This document shows positions 1 through 11,322 of a stretch of DNA of 64,000 nucleotides, piece by piece. The notes under the pieces are model-generated. The model made no database searches. It saw nothing but the letters and a program-made list of their open reading frames with translations, and was not told the origin of the DNA. This stretch comes from Cycas panzhihuaensis. Its lineage: Eukaryota > Cycadophyta. Every line of letters starts with the position of its first letter. Position 1 is the stretch's first letter. The stretch lies in assembly GCA_023213395.1 (NCBI GenBank), contig CM041465.1, positions 124,069,741-124,133,740 on the forward strand, read 5' to 3'. The position numbers were made by a program, and so were the translations under genes.

Positions 1-1574
1 GCAACTGCAACTTTGTACTCTACTTTTATAGAAGATAAGGAGATGGTTGTCAGCTTCTTACTGCATTAAGAAATCACTCTAGAACCAAATGTAAATAGAA
101 ATTTTATATTTAATCTCTAATTGTCAACATCTCCATCCTAATTTAAGTCAATATAGCCATGCACCTAAAACTCATAATCTCTTGAGAATAAGAGTCCAAA
201 TCTAAAAGTACTCTTAACATACCTTAGTATGTACTTTGCTAACTTCTAATGAGAGATGGATAGAACACTCATAAAATGAGCTACAATGCCAATAGTATAA
301 TTAATATCAAGCCTAGAATTGGTGGGGTAAATAAGGATTCTTACTAATTACCTATACAATATACCATCATTAATCATATCATCTTCCTCTTTAGACAGCC
401 TAAGGCTAACTTCCATAGATGTAGCCATTGGCTTATGATCCCCCATATGGAATTATTTTAATAAATTATATGCATACATGGACTATGAAATAAATATACT
501 ATTATCATTCTATTAAAATTCTAAACTAAAGTAGTAATATAGAATGCCAAGATTAGACATCTCAAAGACTTTGGAAAGGTCCTTTTTAAGAGATTCTATC
601 CAAGAGGTATTACTACCAATGAAGATGAGATCATTAACATAGAGAATAAGGACAAGTATCTCATCATCCCTATGTTTGATATATAAGTTGTGATTTGATT
701 CATAATGAGTAAATCCTAAAGTGATGAAGTATTCATCAATGTATACATACCACACCCTCAGTACCTACTTAAGCCCACACATGACTTTCTTCAACCTGCA
801 TACAGGTTGCTCCTAGCCACCCTATATAAAGCCTTCAAACTACTACATATAAACCTGCTCATCAAGAATGCCATAAAGAAATGCACTCTTAATATATATT
901 TGGTGGATTTTCCAACCAAATTTAGATGTAAGAGTAGTCAACACTTAGATGGTGGTCATTTTGACCATAGGTGCAAAGGTCTTCTTAAAGTCTACACCTT
1001 TAGTCTGAGCATAACGCTTATCTATAAGTTAAGCCTTGTATCTGTCGATATCACCATTTGATCGATACTTTACCTTATATACCTATTTATAACCAATCAT
1101 CTTCTTACCAAGTAAAAGCTCGACAAGATCCCAAGTATCATTCTTCAATATGGAGTTATACTTCTCCTATATAACTAGCTACCAATGGGGTATATCCTTA
1201 GCTTCAACAAAATATTCAAGTTCATATGTATTTAGGATATGAGATATCAAGGCAAATTTTACCCCACTATATGTCTATACACTTATATTAGTGTCAATAT
1301 CACTAATCTTAGAATCTTTTATAGTTTGAGTGTACCATTTGAATAACTGATAAGAAGAAGAAGATTCTAATTTCACTCTTCACTTTTATGTTCTTAGTAT
1401 TAACATTTACTATAAGAATGGCATCCTCATCAAACTTAGAAAAGAAAATATCTCTACTAATTATAATCTTCTTCTTCAAGGAATGCTAGAGTCTATATGC
1501 TCTAGATAACTCACTATACCCTACAAGCATGCACTTGTGATTTTTATCATCAAGTTTCTATTACTTTATATTGG

Positions 1575-1605
<31 letters not shown>

Positions 1606-1743
1606 CATATAGTACAACCAAGGACTCAAAGATTACAAATAGAATTTTTTTTCCATATCTAAGCCTCTTTAATAGTCATATTTTGAATAGCTATTATAGG
1701 ATTTCTATTCAAGATATACATTGTTATGTTCACTGCTTCAAAT
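1..1743 (-). pseudogene. CopA pol, 3' part: integrase C-terminus, reverse transcriptase, RNase H
   Basis: Read leftward on the minus strand. Bases 1743-1620 give the end of the integrase core, with a YILNRNP-type motif. Bases 1500-1430 give the integrase tail, ending in a block like KKKIIISRDIFF. Bases 1140-1060 give the start of reverse transcriptase (KNDTWDLVELL, then K-stop-VYKVKYR). The active-site box is at about 640-620 as YVND instead of YVDD, followed by FEMSNLGILYYY at 540-520. Bases 60-1 show the RNase H block LSSIKVEYKVAV. Stops and frameshifts occur throughout. The YVND change would by itself disable polymerase activity. The longest open piece is 513-755. Confidence 0.85.
1574..1610. 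repeat. (TG)n(TA)n microsatellite
   Basis: About 7 TG units run directly into about 11 TA units. It lies in decayed CopA integrase sequence, so it expanded after the element died. Confidence 0.9.
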
Positions 1744-2098
1744 TATTAACATGACAGTTAATTCTTAAGCCACTATGTTAATATTAACATGGTTTAACTA
1801 TGGTGATTAAGTGAAAAGGTGTGACTTATTTGGAGGGTCACAACCCTAATCGGGTGACACCTCTTGGAAGAATATAAATGCCTTGAAGTCTTATGTATTC
1901 AATGTATCAAATCAATTATGTAATAATCAATGTGATCTATCAAGGATCCTTTTATGGTGGGTTTTTTCCTGAAAGGGTTATTCCACGTAAATCGTGTGTA
2001 ATGTGCATCTATTATCTATGTGTATATTTATTTGCTTGTTGTATATGGTTAAAGATTTTACAGTTAGGAATATTTGTATATGATTTTATGTTTCTAAA
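1744..2098 (+). repeat. CopB 5' LTR
   Basis: Matches 7854-8209 along its full length with scattered substitutions. It begins TATTAACATG, where TG was probably the original start, and ends just before the primer site. A TATA-like box aatataaatg lies at 1871-1880 and is conserved in the 3' LTR at 7981-7990, so the promoter would drive rightward transcription. The exact ends are uncertain by a few bases because the terminal TG and CA have mutated. Confidence 0.88.
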
Positions 2099-2100
2099 TT

Positions 2101-2112
2101 TGGTATCAGAGT
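2101..2112 (+). promoter_or_regulatory. CopB primer binding site (initiator tRNA-Met type)
   Basis: The bases tggtatcagagt lie two bases after the 5' LTR. They match TGGTATCAGAGC, the standard complement of the tRNA-iMet 3' end used by plant copia elements, at 11 of 12 positions. Confidence 0.9.
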
Positions 2113-3782
2113 TGTAGGGTCTTACACAATTGAAGCTTGACGTTGAGCAGAGTGGTATGATCATTGGTTGTTGGGTGAAGCCGTTAAACCCATGATTTAT
2201 CCTAAGGGTCCAACACCTCTAGCAACGTGCAGAAGTAGGCACAGTGAGTCAGTAGTGGTTGGAGTAGTGAAATTCACTATTCAACAGAACATAAGGGTTA
2301 TTGGAGTTAAATTCAAGTATGAAGACCACGGTTGTGGTTGGAGTTGGCTTGTTGGGAGTCATCTGAAGCCTATTGAAGATTTGTAGTTGTAATTCAAGAC
2401 TATAGAGCATGTCATGATGATGATTCAATGACTATAATGACAACCATCAAAGTGTGCATGTAAGTCTATTATTTACTCATTTAAAACACTATAAAATTTT
2501 AAAAAATGTGTTGTTTCTAGATATACCTATGTCGAGTCTATATAAGGGAGATATTAGAGCCTTCTTGGAATGTTTTCAACCCTCTATATTGAGATTAGAT
2601 TATGTATATAGTAATCTCAAGCATCTTCTGTTGTAATTTTAAGTTGTAGTGTCTCTTTTTTGGGTATGTGACCCCATATCACTACTGTAAACGCATTTTT
2701 GAGCCTATATCTAGGTGTTAAGAGATAGTCAAGCTGATTATGCACTATTTAGGAGATGTGTATACATGATTTAAGCTTATTACAGTTGTACTAAGGCTAG
2801 GTGAGTACATTATAGGGTGTTTGGGCACTTTTCCTCACAATCTGAGCATTGATTGGTGGTAGTGGTAGCTGGGCACTTTTCTCACTATCTAAGTGCCGAT
2901 TAGTGATGTCTGGGCATTTTTCATAATGTATGTGTGTTGATTTGTGATGGTTGGGTGTTGTTCTCATTGATTTGCACTGATATATTGTGGCTAGGTGCAT
3001 TTCCTTATGGTTGGGCATAATTCCTCTTGGTTGGGCACACTTGATTAGTGACTGAGCTTGTTTAGAGGTGGTTGGGTTGTGTTTATCCCCCTTACCAGTT
3101 GTACGTATGTTTGTTGTTCTGCCACAAGGTCGCTGGTCTATGTAGAGATCACAAGTTGAGTAAGACATGCGGCAATCGTATCCCATATCTCCACATGAGC
3201 AACTTTTCATAATGACCATTTGATATATGTTTGCTAAGGTTTAAACTTAGCAACATTTTAAATATTTCTTAATGGCAAATTAAGTCATGTGGGTTAAGTG
3301 AGGAGGTACAACTAATTGAAAAAGGTCGTATTAGTTAGGAATATGCCTTTCTGCATATTCCTCTCAACTGAAAAATATAAAAGGAACCTTTGAATACCAT
3401 TGATATCATTATATTTCATCATAGTGTGAAGTACTTTGTATATATTTGGACTCCTCATTAGTCATTTTTAGCATAGATCGAGGAGGATTATCATATTTTT
3501 GGCTTAGAGACCATGCATCATTACTTATGGAGCCATCCTTTATCTTGGAGCATAGATTTTTAAAGAATCTTAAGTGTCAATTATGATATTTTCAAGGTTA
3601 TTTAAGGTTGTTTATTAATGGTTAGTGAGGTAAAATAGTTAATGACTTACCCTATACGTGTATAGTTGGTGTTTGTTGCCCTCTGGAGCATGCCCTTGAG
3701 CTAGAGAACACATGGGTGTATTTTTATCCTAAAGACATTTATTTTGGTGTTATTTAATTCATGGTGAAGCCCATTTTTTAAG
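2113..3782 (+). other. CopB untranslated leader
   Basis: About 1.7 kb between primer site and gag with no convincing reading frame. It holds a degenerate tandem array at 2818-3075 and a short palindrome tgctaag-gtttaaa-cttagca near 3230-3251. Around 3290-3390 it becomes LTR-like again, with a TATA-type tataaaagg near 3377, possibly the remains of an older solo LTR. A leader this long is unusual for copia. Confidence 0.6.
2818..3075 (+). repeat. Degenerate tandem repeat in the CopB leader, period about 20-45 bp
   Basis: Six to seven units each start with a variant of ttgggcac-ttttctcat and mostly end with gattagtgatgg. Examples start near 2820, 2868, 2909, 2949, 3001 and 3022. The units are strongly diverged and two are shortened. 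The long minus-strand open frame over this region (2797-3219) follows from the repeats and does not look like a gene. Confidence 0.7.
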
Positions 3783-4640
3783 ATGGAGTGCACTATGCCT
3801 AAGGTTATCTTTAATGGTAATAATTTCAACAAGTGGAAGGCCAATATGGAGCTCATTCTAATGGTGAATCAACTCTAGGGTATCACTAAGTCTAAGGTGG
3901 ATGCAATTCTATTAGAACATAAAGAGCATGTTTACCACAAAGAGAAGAAATATGTGGCTGTGGCACTATTGAAACTATTATTAGTGCCAGACCAAACAGC
4001 CTTGATTCACAATCTAGATGAACCGGATGAAATATGGACAAAATTATGTGATACTTTTGAGAAGAAGAAGATGAATAGACATCTTACCCTGATGTTAGAG
4101 TTACTCAAATTGCATGTGGAAGATTAGAACAACATCAGGTTCTACCTTAATAAAATAATAGACTTGAAGAATAAGTTAGAAGAACTGAAGCAAAACTTGG
4201 TTGATGATGTGTTGTTATTTACAATTATCATGATGAAGTTGTCAGCTGCGTTCACCACTTTCCAGAATATTTATGGTAGAGATGAAGTGATGGAAGTAGA
4301 GACATTTGATGGGCTTAAAAACTTGATTCTAATGGAGGATTCTAAGGTTAAACATCACAGAATGCTTGGAGGATCTGATCCAAGTCAGGCCCTAACCATG
4401 AAAACTCAAAGGAAGGAGGTTGCTAAGGAAGATAATATCACACAGAGCTCAGGAGAAAGTTCTCAAGATAAGAAAAAATTCAATGGAAAATACAATTAAT
4501 GTAAGAAGGATGGTCACCATGAGAAGAACTATTAGTTTAAGCATTATGACAAGCACAAAGTTAAGCAAGATAATAAAGGGAAGAGTGTTGTTGCTCATTG
4601 CATCAGATCATAGAGCTTATTAGCTAACTTAGATCGAAGA
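3783..4640 (+). pseudogene. CopB gag
   Basis: Capsid/nucleocapsid polyprotein of copia type. From the ATG at 3783 the frame reads FNGNNFNKWKANMELIL, the usual copia Gag N-terminal motif (block with W around residue 17). It continues through the gag core (DEPDEIWTKLCDTFEKK near 4015-4070; FTTFQNIYG near 4250). It ends with a zinc knuckle near 4495-4545 whose first cysteine position is lost to a stop but which keeps CKKDGHHEKN. In-frame stops lie near 3878, 4124 and 4497. CopC at 13918 carries a homologous gag. Confidence 0.85.
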
Positions 4641-6254
4641 GATTATTAGGTGCTTGACTCTGGAATGTAGAAGCATATCTCTTACCAAAGATGAAACTTT
4701 GATACAATGACTAAAAATTAGAGTGGTGTAGAAATTATCCTTAGAGATGCTCACATCTTACCGGTGGGAGGCATCGACGAAGTATCCATTACAGGAGGTA
4801 AGTTTATCCAAGTATAATATATACCCAAGATGTAGTTAAACCTTCTTTTAACCCAAGAGATCTGTAAACAAGACATGAAGGTGGAGCTCTACGATGATAA
4901 ATACCCGATTAAGGATCCAAAGCATAACTTTGTTGTCATTGCTACTAGGAAAGTCAGGGATAACTTCTAGGTGTTTAAGAAATTTCAATCTCAGAAGAAG
5001 TCTTATGCCTTTGTTGCCAACACGAATGAAGTGAGTAAACTGTGGCACAATCGCCTTAGACATCTTAATTATAGATGCATTGCACTACTAAAGAGGTTGA
5101 AGATGGTGGAAGGATTGCCAATAATTTCCTGCTCAAATGGTGTTTACGAAGGGTGTATGTATAGCGAGCATCACCAATATCCTTTTGTTTAGTATAATGC
5201 CTCAAGAGCCAAGAAGAAGTTGGAGCTTGTATATTCAGAAATAATGGGCCCTCTTCCTAACCCTTCAATATCTATAGCTCGATATACCCTTGTGTTTATG
5301 GATGATTACACTAGGAAGCCCTATGTCTACTTTCTAAAAACTAAGTCAGATGTGTTTGATCACTTCCGTGACTGGAAAGCGATGGTAGAAAATGAATGTG
5401 ATAAAGAAGATAAAGTCTTTAAGAAGTGATAATAGCAAGGAATATAACAACCATGCGTTCAATTAGTTCTGCCATGATCATGGTATAAAGTAGGAATTTA
5501 TGATCATGAATACCCCACAATAGAATAGAGTTACTAAAAGGAAGAATCATACCATGATGGAGATGGCGAGGTGTATGATACATGCTAAAAACTTGCCACT
5601 AAAGTTTTGGGCAGAAGCTATGGCGACTGCTGTTTATATTTTGAACTGGGTACCTAATCAAGTAGTTTACAGGGTGACCCATAAAGAGAAATGGACCAAT
5701 TAAAAGCCTGCCATTATCCATTTAAGAACCTTTGGGTGTATTGCATACTCTCACATCCCAAATTATATCCATAAGAAGCTAGATCAAAAGAGTCTGAAGT
5801 GCATATTTATGGGATATTGCACTAAAAATAAAGTCTACAGACTATGGGATCCATAGGGGAAGAAAATTGTGGTTAGTTGGGATGTAAAATTTGATGAGTC
5901 ATCAACATATCATGCTGACAGATCATCAGAGGAGCCTGTTTACCCCCCCCCCCCCCCCCTCTCCCATTCCCAAATTCATCAAACAAAGAGGACAATGAGC
6001 CAGTTGTTGGAACACATAAGAAAGCGGGACCAAGTGGGACAAGTAATAGTGAGAAGTTACCACAAGATAAAGTACCTTCAACAATAGGTCCTTCAATACC
6101 TTTATGGGCAAGGAAGACTCTAAAAGATTCTAGTGTAGTGATGCATACCTTCAATGATGATCAAAGAACAAGAAGTTAGCATGCCAGTTGAACTCTACTG
6201 GTAGATACCAACAACTCTAGTGATTATGATTCGCTCGATAAATGAAAGGAGATC
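4641..6254 (+). pseudogene. CopB protease and integrase
   Basis: The protease active site is VLDSGM near 4651-4668 (D-S-G). The GAG-pre-integrase zinc motif follows as WHNRLRHLN near 5043 with CSNGVYEGC near 5130. In the integrase core the first catalytic position is changed (LVYSEIMGP near 5228, D to E). The second aspartate survives (SDNSKEY near 5425), and WAEAMATAVYILN lies near 5610. The C-terminal part gives KCIFMGYCTKNKVYRLWDP near 5795. Stops interrupt it several times, and an 18-base C homopolymer at 5943-5960 interrupts the linker. Confidence 0.82.
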
Positions 6255-7740
6255 TATGATAGAGAGACACAGTGGAGGAGGAGTATAGTTCTCTGATGAA
6301 GAATAATATGTGGGATTTGGTTCCACTCCCTCCAATGAAGAATCTTGTTAGATGCAAGTGGGTCTATAAGATAAAGTTTTACTCTGATTGGGAGGTGGAC
6401 AAGTATAAGGCTAGACTTATTGTACAGGGATTCAATCAAAAATAAGGAATTGACTACGAGGAAACATTTGCACTTATTTCCAAAATAACAACAGTCTAAT
6501 TTCTCATTTCCTTAGTAGTTACTTACAGTTAGGAGTTACACCAGATGGACGTGAAATCTACATTCCTTAATGGAGATCTAAAGGAGAAGATATATATGTT
6601 ATGACCTCTAGGATTCATTAAGGATGGCTGGGAGCACCTTGTTTGTTATTTGAAGAAGTCAATCTATAGCCTAGAATAATCACCTTATGCTTGGTATGAA
6701 AAGATGGATGCTAAGTTGAAAGATGAAGGTTTCAAGATTTCAGAACTCAACCCAAACCTGTATGTAAAAGGAAGAGGGACTTTAATTGTTACTTGCATGG
6801 TGTATGTAGATGATTTGATCATTGGTGATAACTATGGCAAAGCTATTGCTAAGTCAAATCTAATCTGGGAGCTCCGTTTGACATGATAGACCTCAAGAGA
6901 CTTCATTACTTCTTGGGAATTTTGATCAGGCAAATGGATGATAGGATTGTATTGTTGCAGTCTTAGTATATGAAAAACTTGCTGAAAAAATTTAGAATGC
7001 AGAATTCCAAAGTAGTTACAATACCATGTGTAAAAGGTGTAAAGTCACAGAAGGATATAGTTAAACCTTTTATATATGATACAAAATATCACCAGATGGT
7101 ACGGAGTCTAATCTATTTAACTCATAGAAGGCTAGATATCACATACGCTATTGGATTGGTTTCTCGCTACATGTAGAATCCTTAGGAGCCTCATTTGGTT
7201 GCAACGAAGTAGATTCTAAAGTATTTGAAAGGAACAATCAATCTTGGTCTCGAATACCATCAAGGTAAAGAGATAAGATTGTATGGCTACACAGATGTTG
7301 ATTGGGGAGGAGACTCTGATGATCAGAAGTCCACTACTAGGTATCTATTTGGTGTTACCAATGGATTTGTTTCGTGACAATCAAAGAAGTAACAGATAAT
7401 AGCGTTATATTCTACAGAGGTAAAATATCAATAACTCAGTGCTGGTGTAAAGGAAGCTATACGATTGTAAGGTCTCTTGGAGTTTCTTATAGTTTCCAAT
7501 GGATACCCAATTATCTTTGTTAATAATTAGAGTACCATTCACCTGTTGAAGAATCCAAAGTTTTATGCATGTACAAAGCATATCGAGATCCAACACTATT
7601 ATATTTATGAATAGATCAAATCAGGGTGGCTGTAGGTCAACTATTATCTAAGTGAATTCTAGCTTATGGACATGTTCACCAAACCTCTTAGTAAAGATCA
7701 ATTCACAAAGATGCATACCAGACATAGACTCACCAATGTT
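6255..7740 (+). pseudogene. CopB reverse transcriptase and RNase H
   Basis: RT begins with MWDLVPLPPMKNLVRCKWVY near 6306. It continues through YEETFALISK near 6455, QMDVKSTFLNGDLKE near 6540 and the catalytic box VYVDDLIIG near 6800, which is intact. After a frameshift near 6885 the connection domain and RNase H follow (RSLIYLTHRRLDITYAIG near 7100; YTDVDWGG near 7290). A C-terminal block at about 7640-7740 matches copia ends (MDMFTKPL type). Several stops mean it cannot be translated as one protein. Confidence 0.85.
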
Positions 7741-7843
7741 ATCCTTTAGGGGGGATGTAGTGATAAGGATAAAAAAGTTGTAAGATAGTCCCAGCTTTCG
7801 TGATAACATAACTATTACTATTAGTAGGCTCCCTACATTCACA

Positions 7844-7853
7844 TTAGAGGGGG
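7844..7853 (+). promoter_or_regulatory. CopB polypurine tract
   Basis: The run agagggggaa abuts the 3' LTR, the expected plus-strand primer. A second purine run (taggggggat) lies about 100 bases upstream near 7746. Confidence 0.8.
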
Positions 7854-8209
7854 AATTAACATGGCAGTTAATTATTAAGCCACTATGTTAATGTTAATAT
7901 GGTTTAGCTATGGTGATTAAACGAAAAGGTATGACTTATTTGGAAGGTCACAACCCTAATCAGATGACGCCTCTTAGAAAAATATAAATGCCTTAAGGCC
8001 TTGTGTATTCAATGTATCAAATCAATTGTGCAATAATCAATGTGATCCATCAAGGATCTTTTTTGGTGGGTTTTTTTCTGAAAGGGTTTTTTCACATAAA
8101 TGATATATATTGTACATCTATTTTCTGTGTGTATATTTGTTTGCTCGTTGTGTATGATTAAAGATCCTGCGGTTGGAAATATTTGTGTATGATTTTATGT
8201 TCCTTAACA
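7854..8209 (+). repeat. CopB 3' LTR
   Basis: Partner of 1744-2098. It ends TTCCTTAACA and is followed by CAAAC, which matches CAAAT on the left side of the element. The TATA-like box is at 7981-7990. Confidence 0.88.
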
Positions 8210-8768
8210 CAAACCTTGAGCCATTAGGTACATTTTTTATCTTAAGTATATATCTCACCATTTTAGCAATGGTATAATTCTTACTTTTAGCTATATTATT
8301 TTGTTGTGACATATAAGATGTTGTTACTTGTTGTTTGATGCCATGGTTCTTACAAGAAGTAAACTCAGTAGATAGGTATTCGCCTCTATTATCACTCATC
8401 AAAATTTTGATCATCTTTTCAAAAAAGTTTTCTATCTTAGATTTGAACTTAAACTTTTTAAATGCTTTAAACTTATTTTTTAGAAGATAAATCCATGTCT
8501 TCTTAGTTAAGTCATTGATGAAGGTCATAAAGTATCTCACTTCTCTAAATGAAACTAGTATGATTGGTCTATATAGATTTGAGTATACCAAATCCAACAT
8601 AACAACATCAAGCTCTACTTTTAAATTTAGTTTAATTATACAACTTATAGAGAGTAAGTTATATTTGAAAGATGATATATACAACACATCAAAGATGTTG
8701 ATCTTATTACCAGATTTATTAAAAATAATTGTAAAATGGCTATTGATAACTCTATCTTCATCCATTTA
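8210..8768 (-). pseudogene. CopA integrase, N-terminal part
   Basis: Minus-strand copia protease-integrase linker and integrase core. The start reads DVLYISSFKYNLLSIS near 8690-8640, the usual block before the zinc domain. The HHCC zinc domain is missing (about 80 residues deleted), and the frame passes straight to LDLVYSNLYRP, where the first catalytic D is N. The second catalytic aspartate is present in LMSDNRGEY near 8390. The catalytic glutamate position reads K (NNIAKSKNYT near 8290). The frame runs to the CopB insertion point, where it stops at GSRF and resumes at 1743. Confidence 0.85.
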
Positions 8769-8778
8769 TAAAGACTTA

Positions 8779-9017
8779 AGGAGATTAAAGATTAATTAAT
8801 ACCTATTAATAAGAAAGCTAAGGACAAAGAAGTTCTGAGCATCATATTGAATAGCCTCCATGAAGGCTATCATATTTTTGTCACCAAATTGTGCCCAACA
8901 AAGAGATCATAACTTTTGACTTTTAAAAAATAAGTTAAACTTCTCTTATACAAAGGATAATACATGGGAAGATATATGAGTAACAGTAGTAGAATGGTAT
9001 TGACTTCTCAATTAAAA

Positions 9018-9057
<40 letters not shown>

Positions 9058-9276
9058 GAATTCTCCTAAATAAGCTCAATCTTTGTATCCTAGCATAAGT
9101 GAATCCAAAGGGAAAAAAGATGTCATGTATACCTACTACAAAAAGACTAGTCATTTTGAAAGAACTATTGGAGGAAATAGTGGGGTAAAAAGAAGAAACT
9201 TATTAGTAAAACCACAACTCTATCTATTAATGATGAAAAGATCTTTATGTTTAATGTTATTTCTCACACTTTAAGA
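8779..9276 (+). pseudogene. CopA gag, C-terminal part, inverted
   Basis: Plus-strand copia Gag sequence between minus-strand pieces of the same element. It reads ILNSLHEGYHIFVTKL near 8845-8895, then a QxLTFKK block, then a zinc knuckle TYYKKTSHFERTI near 9135-9175 in which both leading cysteines are lost. A (TA)n run at 9021-9052 interrupts it. The two neighbours (8210-8768 and 9290-9660) are on the minus strand and supply the parts of gag-pol on either side. The simplest reading is an inversion of about 500 bp inside CopA. Confidence 0.7.
9021..9052. repeat. (TA)n microsatellite
   Basis: About 16 AT/TA units inside the inverted CopA gag segment. Confidence 0.9.
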
Positions 9277-9289
9277 ACCTAATAATCAA

Positions 9290-9660
9290 TTACTTATTAA
9301 TCATTATTATTTGTCTTTATGTTTGATAATCAATTATTTTTCATACAAATCTTTTAGTGTTTTTCATGCTTTCGTAGATGTTGTCTTACCTTGTAGATGT
9401 GTGATAAGTTCATCTATAATTGATAAACCAATAATCATGAGTGCCTCTCTATCTCCATCCTCCTAGTTTTTACCATCTTTGGCTATTACTACTAAAGCAA
9501 AGGTTGAACTAGTAGATATTCTAGCAGTTGTTGCAACTTGAGAGGTTACTTGAAATGCCTTGAATTCCTTACCTTTAAATATTTTCATTAATATTTTTAA
9601 AGATAAGATATTAGATATTTTAAACTTCCATATTATATAATTTTTGCTATTTAGTTTTTA
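9290..9660 (-). pseudogene. CopA gag, N-terminal part
   Basis: Minus-strand reading at 9470-9310 gives REALMIIGLSIIDELITHLQ, then KTTSTKA, then KTLKDLYEK. This is the UBN2-type copia Gag core (ALMIISLSI...AWDTLK...LYE pattern). Upstream residues (9560-9480) read TARISTSSTFALVV and are poorly conserved. The next part of Gag is on the opposite strand at 8779-9276. Confidence 0.65.
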
Positions 9661-10542
9661 TAACTCTAAAAGAATGTAATCAGCCATGTTTACACTGGAT
9701 ATTATGATAAAAATTATAATAAAATAGTGACTATAAGTATGAGTTTATAAGAATGCCCAGGGGCTCCAAGGTCTATTTATAAATTTGAGCTCAAAATATT
9801 ATTCTAATAATTTATATTTTTGAAAATGAAGGTCTAACAAAAAAATTACGATAATTAACGCTTTCAAGCATTAAAGCCCCCTTTACCATGTGACCATGGA
9901 CTAAAAGATAAAGGTGTAGACCCCAAATTACATCAAATACGATTAAATTTCACTAACCAAATATTTAAAATATTATAAAATTGATAATAATAATTTATAT
10001 TTGACCATTAAAAATTTGATATACCATCACCATCTAAAATCATGTGCATGCTACTGTGGGAGAATGTGGGCTTCCTAGAGCTATTTTTTTATGAAATTCA
10101 ATAAACGAATAGTTAAAATTATGGATCTTTACTACAATCTATATATTTACAACCTTAGCTGGGAGGAAAATTGATCATAGGTTATGAAAAATCAAGTTAA
10201 AATGAGGTTTGTAAACCCTCCAAGTTCTTATGCCTTTTAAGAATTAAGGTAAAATAAGGGTAAAAAAAACTCATCTTTGAAGTAGTGATCACTGTAAAAT
10301 TGACCTTTAACAAGTCTAGAACAAACTCACAGCATTAAAAATTATAAAAACTCTAAATTTTAAATAACTGCTTAACTCAAGTTTTTCTAACCATAAAAAA
10401 TGTCTCATTTTTCTATTTAAAATCCTCATGGGTTTACGTAAGATGTACAAAAACTTACAAGAACCATTGTACAGTAGTAATAATACCCTAAAGATCTAAT
10501 TTGTAATAAAAAAACTAAGAAAAAACTCATAAAATAAATAGT
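9661..10542 (-). other. CopA leader region, no gene seen
   Basis: About 880 AT-rich bases between the CopA primer site and gag. No reading frame longer than about 40 codons is convincing. Short A and T runs only. Confidence 0.5.
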
Positions 10543-10556
10543 GGGCTCTAATACCA
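10543..10556 (-). promoter_or_regulatory. CopA primer binding site
   Basis: On the minus strand this reads TGGTATTAGAGCCC, a tRNA-Met-type site (TGGTATCAGAGC with one change), directly next to the LTR. It fixes the orientation and the 5' LTR boundary of CopA. Confidence 0.8.
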
Positions 10557-10906
10557 TGTCAAAGAAATTGAGAATGAGACTAAATTAAAACTTCAAAAGT
10601 GAGTAAGAAAGTTAAGAGATTATAGAAGTGATAACAATGAAAATTTATTTATTTTAAATCACTTGTAATGCATACTTATATCCACTCCAATGTACTAACC
10701 CTCAAAATTATTGGTTTATAAACCATTATTGAGATAATGATTCACTCCTCAATTTAAGGAGTACGTAAAAAAGTTGAGGAAATTACATGAGAGCAACTAA
10801 ATTCTCATTAACTAACCCACTAACATAAAGTGCATATTATTAATATTATTAAGTGTACATAATAAAATACATAATAATATAATGAAATGTACATTTTTTT
10901 AAAACA
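10557..10906 (-). repeat. CopA 5' LTR
   Basis: About 350 bp from TGTCA at the primer-site side to TAAAACA at 10906, so it keeps TG...CA ends. It contains blocks like actaacataaagtgcatatt and repeated acataataaaatac. These resemble the CopE and CopF LTRs (for example 50260-50310), which suggests a related family. The second LTR is outside the window. Confidence 0.65.
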
Positions 10907-10919
10907 TATTAAAGGGTAT

Positions 10920-11309
10920 TGTTGAAATAGGATTTAGATATAAGTGTTCGTAATTGAGATGATATCATGTAATAAAAGAGTTTGTTAGATATGGTATTGG
11001 AGTGATACCACATCTTGAGAGATGAAAATGTAAGGCATAAGGATGGACACTGAAAATGAACACTACTTGTTGTATTACAATATAAAATATGTATACATAT
11101 ATAGGTTACTCACATGTGTGTGAGATCTCTCAAGATCAACAATGGTATACTCTTGGTAGATTGGCACACAAATCAAGATGCCACTTGCACGTATGTTAAA
11201 GTGAGTACAATATTATAATCAAAATAATCTTGAAAGTTACAAGAGCATAAAGGGGAGATCTAGATAATAACTAATGAATTAAATATTAGTTTAAATATTA
11301 TACCTAACA
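10920..11309 (-). repeat. GypF 3' LTR (minus-strand element)
   Basis: Bounded by TGTTGAAAT at 10920 and CCTAACA at 11309, so it has TGTT/AACA inverted ends. It is followed by a minus-strand polypurine tract at 11311-11322, which places the element interior to the right. No partner LTR was found elsewhere in the window. The superfamily is unproven; gypsy is a guess from the non-copia coding traces to the right. Confidence 0.6.
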
Positions 11310-11310
11310 T

Positions 11311-11322
11311 TTCTCCCCCTTA
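11311..11322 (-). promoter_or_regulatory. GypF polypurine tract
   Basis: On the minus strand this reads TAAGGGGGAGAA, directly before the LTR start TGTTAGG. Confidence 0.65.

Larger units (their letters stand above)
1744..8209 (+). mobile_element. CopB: complete but decayed Ty1/copia element nested in CopA
   Basis: Plus-strand copia element with two LTRs of about 355 bp (1744-2098 and 7854-8209), a primer site right after the 5' LTR, the gag-protease-integrase-RT-RNase H order, and a polypurine tract touching the 3' LTR. The flanks CAAAT (1739-1743) and CAAAC (8210-8214) match at 4 of 5 bases and look like the target site duplication. Removing the element rejoins the CopA integrase frame. 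The coding part has many stops, so it is not active. Confidence 0.9.
1..10906 (-). mobile_element. CopA: Ty1/copia retrotransposon, decayed, interrupted by CopB
   Basis: A minus-strand Ty1/copia element. Its 5' LTR and primer site lie at the right (10543-10906), gag traces at 8779-9660, integrase at 8210-8768, and the rest of integrase plus reverse transcriptase and RNase H at 1-1743. The 3' LTR is beyond the left edge of the window. CopB (1744-8209) sits inside the integrase. The domain order is the copia order (protease, integrase, reverse transcriptase, RNase H). All frames are full of stops, so it is a dead copy. Confidence 0.85.

Noticed and set aside
2797-3219. 140-codon minus-strand frame
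   Set aside because: Translation of the antisense of a tandem repeat in the CopB leader.
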